Below the pieces are notes generated by a model, which ran no database searches, was not told where the DNA came from, and saw nothing but the letters and a program-made list of their open reading frames with translations. A DNA stretch of 64,000 nucleotides from Benincasa hispida (lineage: Eukaryota > Streptophyta > Magnoliopsida > Cucurbitales > Cucurbitaceae), in NCBI RefSeq assembly GCF_009727055.1, contig NC_052357.1, positions 19,950,225 through 20,014,224 on the forward strand, given 5' to 3'. Below, in pieces: positions 60,038-64,000 of the stretch (position 1 is the stretch's first letter; each line of letters begins with the position of its first letter). The translations under genes and the position numbers were made by a program.

Positions 60038-60704
60038 ATGGCTACTGCTACTTTAGCATTACTTGCCACCGATAAACTGACTGGTGAGAATTACACTAGT
60101 TAGAAGAATACAATAAATACGATTTTGATCATCGATGACCTGAGGTTCGTCCTTATGGAGAAGTGTCCTCCTATTCCACCTCATGACGCTGCTCAAAACG
60201 TTCGAGACGCGTATGAGCACTAGACACAGGCGAACGAAAAGGTCCGAGCGTATATCTTGGCCAACCTTAACGATATTTTGGCCAAAAAGCATGAGCTCAT
60301 GATCACTGCATGCAAGATCATGGAGTCCCTGAGGGGAATGTTGGGACAACCATCTGTAGCTCAGCCACGACGCTCCGAAGTATATCTTCAATTCACGGAT
60401 GAAGGAGGGTACATCTGTTAGGGAACACGTTCTCAATATGATGGTCCATTTCAACGTGACGGAGATGAACGGGTCGAACATCAATGAGGCTAGCCAGGTT
60501 AGCATAATTCTTGAGTCGTTACCAGAAAGCTTCCTTCATTTCATAAGCAACGCTGTTCTGAACAGGGTTGATTACAACCTTACAACTCTATTCAATGAGT
60601 TGCAGATTTTCCAATCTTTGCTAAAAAGCAAGGAAAAGAAGGTTGGTGAGGAAAATATTGTTTCATCTTCCAAAAAGTTTCACAAAGGTTTGACCTCTGG
60701 AATT
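60038..60704 (+). pseudogene. Copia gag, frameshifted and cut by a later insertion
   Basis: It opens with 'MATATLALLATDKLTGENY' and includes 'ANEKVRAYILANLNDILAKK' and 'IMESLRGMLGQPS', then shifts frame near 60395 to 'MKEGTSVREHVLNMMVHFNV' and 'ASQVSIILESLPESFLHFIS', the UBN2-type gag core. Stops occur early (after NYTS, and in the DAYEH segment). It ends at 60704, after 'KKFHKGLTSG', where an LTR starting TGTTGGAG has inserted. The zinc knuckle is absent. Confidence 0.82.
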
Positions 60705-62816
60705 TGTTGGAGTTGATGCCCTAAAGTCTCGTGTCCTGTAGTTTGTAAATAGTATATACGAACACCTATGATTGTTAATATATGATATTTACTTCACACC
60801 TTGTTTTTTTTCTTGGTTATTTGTTTTATTTGCTTTACCACAAACCAATAAACATAAAATCCCTGGTTATCTGTATGTGACTCAAGCATATATGTGGTGA
60901 CATACAAGTAGATCATGTCTTGAGTGATAACAAAAATGGTTTGTAGTAAATGGATAAAGGAGGGAAACCTTATCCTGGTAACGCTACGGACGTGACCCCC
61001 TTTGTGGAATGGTCACAAGTGTTGTGACTTGTCACAGATGGTCTGATATTGATCATTCGTGTTGGGGACATGCGAGCGGGGGCGTCCTATACAATGAGTT
61101 TGTATAAGACCTGACCACAAAGTGTTAATGTCTCATTATATAATACCGTTCATGACAGAGACTTCACTTCATTAGGATGACCATAGGTAACATGACCTCA
61201 ATCCTGAGTGAGTTGGGAACTCCTGCCATTGAGGGCAGTCTTTTGATTTGTATGGGTGCGAGTGGCCAGGTTACCGATTCAAACCTACTATTTTGAGATT
61301 TGTCTGATTTGGGAGCTGGGAACTCAGCTACACAAGATGGAATTCACTCCTTCCCTGAAGCAGGGGTAAGTAGATAGATGGCTCCCTTAAGGGCTGATTC
61401 TGAGGCTTGAATGATGTGGCGCTACACACCTTCTCTTGGCCCGAGAGGTGTTCACACATAGTTGGACTATGTTGTATTGTTCATTAGAGGAATCAATGTT
61501 ATTTAAGAAGTGAGATGTAACTATAGGGGAAAAACGGTAAATTGGCCCAATTGGACTTACGAGCATCTGTGAAGGGTCATCGTACTCATGATTGGTTATA
61601 TTCAATGGACACAGAAATACATCTGTGGTAAGAAGAATTCAGCTGTTGGTCTTTAGTGGAATCACTGACAGTTAACGGATGGTGGATCTCGTGGCTAAAG
61701 AGTTTAGTCAGCTATTCACGTACCGTTGGAGCTTTGAGCCACAGGTCCATTAGGTCACCTGGGTAGCTTGGATAAAGTCGAGAACCAGTTTTTGGGTTAA
61801 TTTAACACTGTTCACAATTGAACCAGAGCGAAGTTCAATATATATGATATATATAATGTGGACTGGTTAATTATTATGATTAATTGGCTAATGTATGAGA
61901 TACATTATTTAGAGGAATTAGATATAAATATGTTTATACCTCAAGTAGAGGAGAAAATACTATAGATAGATCATAATGATTATAACACTAATAGGATATA
62001 TACTATCAATATTGGATTTTAATTTGATTAATTAATTAAATTAATTGATTAATTATTTGATAATTAACGGATTTATCCACGTTCGAACGTGGGAAGTGGT
62101 CTGCGATGGTTATGGTAACCGGCGGATTAAAACAATGAAAACCGTTTTCATTTTTATCATTCGTGCAATGAAAACCGTTTTCATTTTTATCATTCGTGCA
62201 TTCGTATTATCGCTCGCCCAAAAGAATCCGTGAAAGCGATCGGGAGAGCCTATACGATAGAAGCTCGCCCGTCTAAACGATGGCCTGCCTCACGTTTTCT
62301 CTAAACGATCGTATACGTTTTTTCCTAAACGATCGTTTAGTCTTTCATACATGATCATGTAGCTCTACTATATGATAAGCATTTCCGCTATACGATAGTA
62401 GGGTTTCATTTCCCACTTGCTTATCGTCTGCACGACGCATTCTCCTCCGTCATCTACCAAACTCACCAAAGCCCACTCTTTAGGTTTTTGATGCCAAGGA
62501 TACTTGGGTTTCTCTTGCGGTGGTGTCATCCCCGCTGCATTGTTCGTGTACGTTCTGATCATGCTGTTGCAGTCGACATACTCGTCGGGTGCTAGTAGAT
62601 CGGTGGGAGGTTTTCCGCTGCTTAGGGTTCAGACATTCGAAGAGTGTCTTCATTTTGTATGAACCCTTTCTTTGTTAATTATTGTATTTTGAGCATGCCG
62701 ATAATTAGATTATATGTATAACTGTATGTGTTGAATGTATGTCGTTTGTATTTTGGTCACTGTGAAGTCGGAGTGATCTAAACCCGCTCATGGAACTCTC
62801 GGTATGAGATCCTTCA
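60705..62816 (+). repeat. 5' LTR, plus strand
   Basis: It starts TGTTGGAGTTGATGCC, ends GATCCTTCA, 2112 bp. It contains a 33-bp tandem duplication (62133-62165 and 62166-62198) whose unit includes the near-palindrome AATGAAAACCGTTTTCATTT, and an ACGATCGT cluster at 62220-62410. Confidence 0.78.
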
Positions 62817-62818
62817 AT

Positions 62819-62830
62819 TGGTATCAGAAC
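62819..62830 (+). other. Primer-binding site
   Basis: TGGTATCAGAAC, two bases after the LTR, with one mismatch to the initiator tRNA-Met complement. Confidence 0.75.
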
Positions 62831-64000
62831 CAGGTTTCTAATACTCCGATTTCATTTGTTGCAACGAAATAACATATACATTCATGGTGGGTGCATTTCT
62901 ACACTGTTTTAAATATTAAATCTATTGTGGATGTGCCGGATTAATGGATGTTTTTGGGATGAATTGCCTTGGTTTGTTTAATTCCTTTTACATTTGCAGT
63001 TGTTTGTAAAGGCCCCTGCGTTTTTGGGCATAAATAATCGTAATCGAGTCTATATTCAAAGTGTTTGAAGTCTTGAGTCATTCGTCGAAGTTTTGGGCAA
63101 AGGTTGTGGCTCTTCGAGGAAGAAGATGATCTAGGGTTGATTGCATCGTGAAAATGAAGGAGTATGTGATCGCCGTTGAATGCATTAGTTAAACGATGGG
63201 GTATGCGATCAAGAGTTGGTCATATCGGTTAGACGATCAGATGTTCGCGTATCGTTTAAAGCACGCTAGACGATCGTTTAGGTCAGCAAGCTTCATCGCT
63301 TAGTAACTGACTAAACGATCGTTTAGCATCACAAGGTAAATCTTTATCATGTTGCACGCATTGGTTAGATGATCAGACGCTTGCGTATCGTTTAAAGCAC
63401 GCTAGATGATCGTTTAGATCAGCAAGCTTCATCGCTTAGTAACTGACTAAACGATCGCTTAGTAACTCAAGGTAAATCGTTTACCTTTCATCGCGCTACA
63501 TGATCACATGGACAATCAGGCTTCGCAGCCTCGTCGTCGTCTACGCGATCGTTTGCTAATGTTCCTATCGTCTAATGCGCTCTGAACGATCGTCTACCTG
63601 TTGGAGTTTGTTACACGATGAAGACCTCTTGGCGGTTCAAGACCCGGTTCGCTTGTGAACCAGTTTGCTCGATGAAAAATGTAATAGATAGGGTTTTTCA
63701 TTCCCCTTTTTTGGTTTAAAAGCTCATCCTTGTCCATTAATCATTTGTATAATACATACGATGTATGTTTTATATGTCATATGGTATGCACATATAGTAA
63801 ATCCTACCTTAGGTTATGTATTGATCATGTATCATCTCTTTATTGTAATTGTTATAATTTAGAGAAGCATGGTTTTAATTATGTAAGAGCATGCTCATGC
63901 ATCATATAATATAAAAGTTATATTTATGCATGCATAAAAAGTATCGACATGCATCATCTTTATATTATAATTGTTATAGTATAAGGGTGAATGATAGCAT
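62831..64000 (+). other. Copia leader (start)
   Basis: 63150-63610 is a dense ACGATCGT array that includes the perfect palindrome CTAAACGATCGTTTAG (63311 on). It also shows an internal duplication: 'gcgtatcgtttaaagcacgc' and 'agcaagcttcatcgcttagt' each occur twice, about 130-135 bases apart. The TTATAAnnGTTATAA units start again from about 63840. Confidence 0.65.

Larger units (their letters stand above)
55577..60704 (+). mobile_element. Plus-strand long-LTR Copia element, truncated at both ends
   Basis: LTR 55577-57500 (about the first 85 bases missing), primer site, 2.5 kb leader, then gag from 60038 to 60704, where the next LTR element has inserted. No pol is present in the window. Confidence 0.8.
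60705..64000 (+). mobile_element. Plus-strand long-LTR Copia element, running off the window
   Basis: LTR 60705-62816, primer site, and the first 1.2 kb of leader. It is inserted in the gag of the preceding element; the five bases before it are GAATT (60700-60704). The other end lies outside the window, so the duplication cannot be checked. Confidence 0.78.

Noticed and set aside
60059..60505. 148-codon frame on the minus strand
   Set aside because: It is antisense to the gag remnant at 60038-60704, and its length is a by-product of that coding sequence.
63150..63610. Regularly spaced repeats that look superficially like a CRISPR array
   Set aside because: Units are variable and palindromic, spacers are not of fixed length, the DNA is plant nuclear, and the array belongs to a Copia leader.

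Overview
The window is nuclear DNA of a flowering plant, almost certainly a eudicot and probably a cucurbit. It is AT-rich, the genes carry plant introns and 5' features, and most of the rest is nested retrotransposon. The family assignment is inferred from overall look and is not proven. Four protein-coding loci are supported: a secreted DUF538 protein (8499-8984, -), two paralogous small secreted proteins of unknown function (11150-11566 and 25497-25943, +), an intronless exocyst subunit gene SEC15B (34619-37036, -) and a five-exon ribosomal protein eL19 gene (44572-46186, -).

Layout. 1-868: MITE and plain intergenic DNA. 869-5791: deletion derivative of a long-LTR Copia element, ending in the short duplication TATAT. 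5.8-9.3 kb: SINE-like piece and the DUF538 gene. 9.8-11.9 kb: copy A of a segmental duplication carrying a small secreted-protein gene. 12.0-23.6 kb: a nest of long-LTR retroelement pieces at least five levels deep, in which each insertion splits an older one. 23.6-26.2 kb: copy B of the segmental duplication. 27260-32975: a complete-length but decayed second Copia family with both LTRs. 34.6-37.4 kb: SEC15B. 38.7-42.5 kb: a minus-strand deletion derivative of the long-LTR family. 44.5-46.3 kb: eL19. 47.0-49.6 kb: foldback MITEs. 50.3-64 kb: four further long-LTR pieces in both orientations, with a 2.2 kb pol remnant and a gag remnant.

The most distinctive biology is the long-LTR Copia family. 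It has LTRs of about 2 kb (TGTTGGG...CCTTCA), a tRNA-Met-type primer site, and then an unusually long non-coding leader of 2.1-2.5 kb before gag. The leader holds iterated palindromes based on ACGATCGT and iterated hairpin-like TTATAAnnGTTATAA units. It ends in a good 3' splice-site context just before the gag ATG, which suggests a leader intron.

Several assembly artefacts are also visible. A perfect 38-bp Tn5 mosaic-end palindrome (the Nextera mate-pair junction sequence) sits at 29631-29668. A run of exactly 38 Ns sits at 18329-18366, next to about 1.2 kb of noisy sequence. Single Ns at 39265 and 52201 are each flanked by a direct duplication typical of unmerged contig ends. Boundaries of old repeats are approximate unless a terminal duplication is given.
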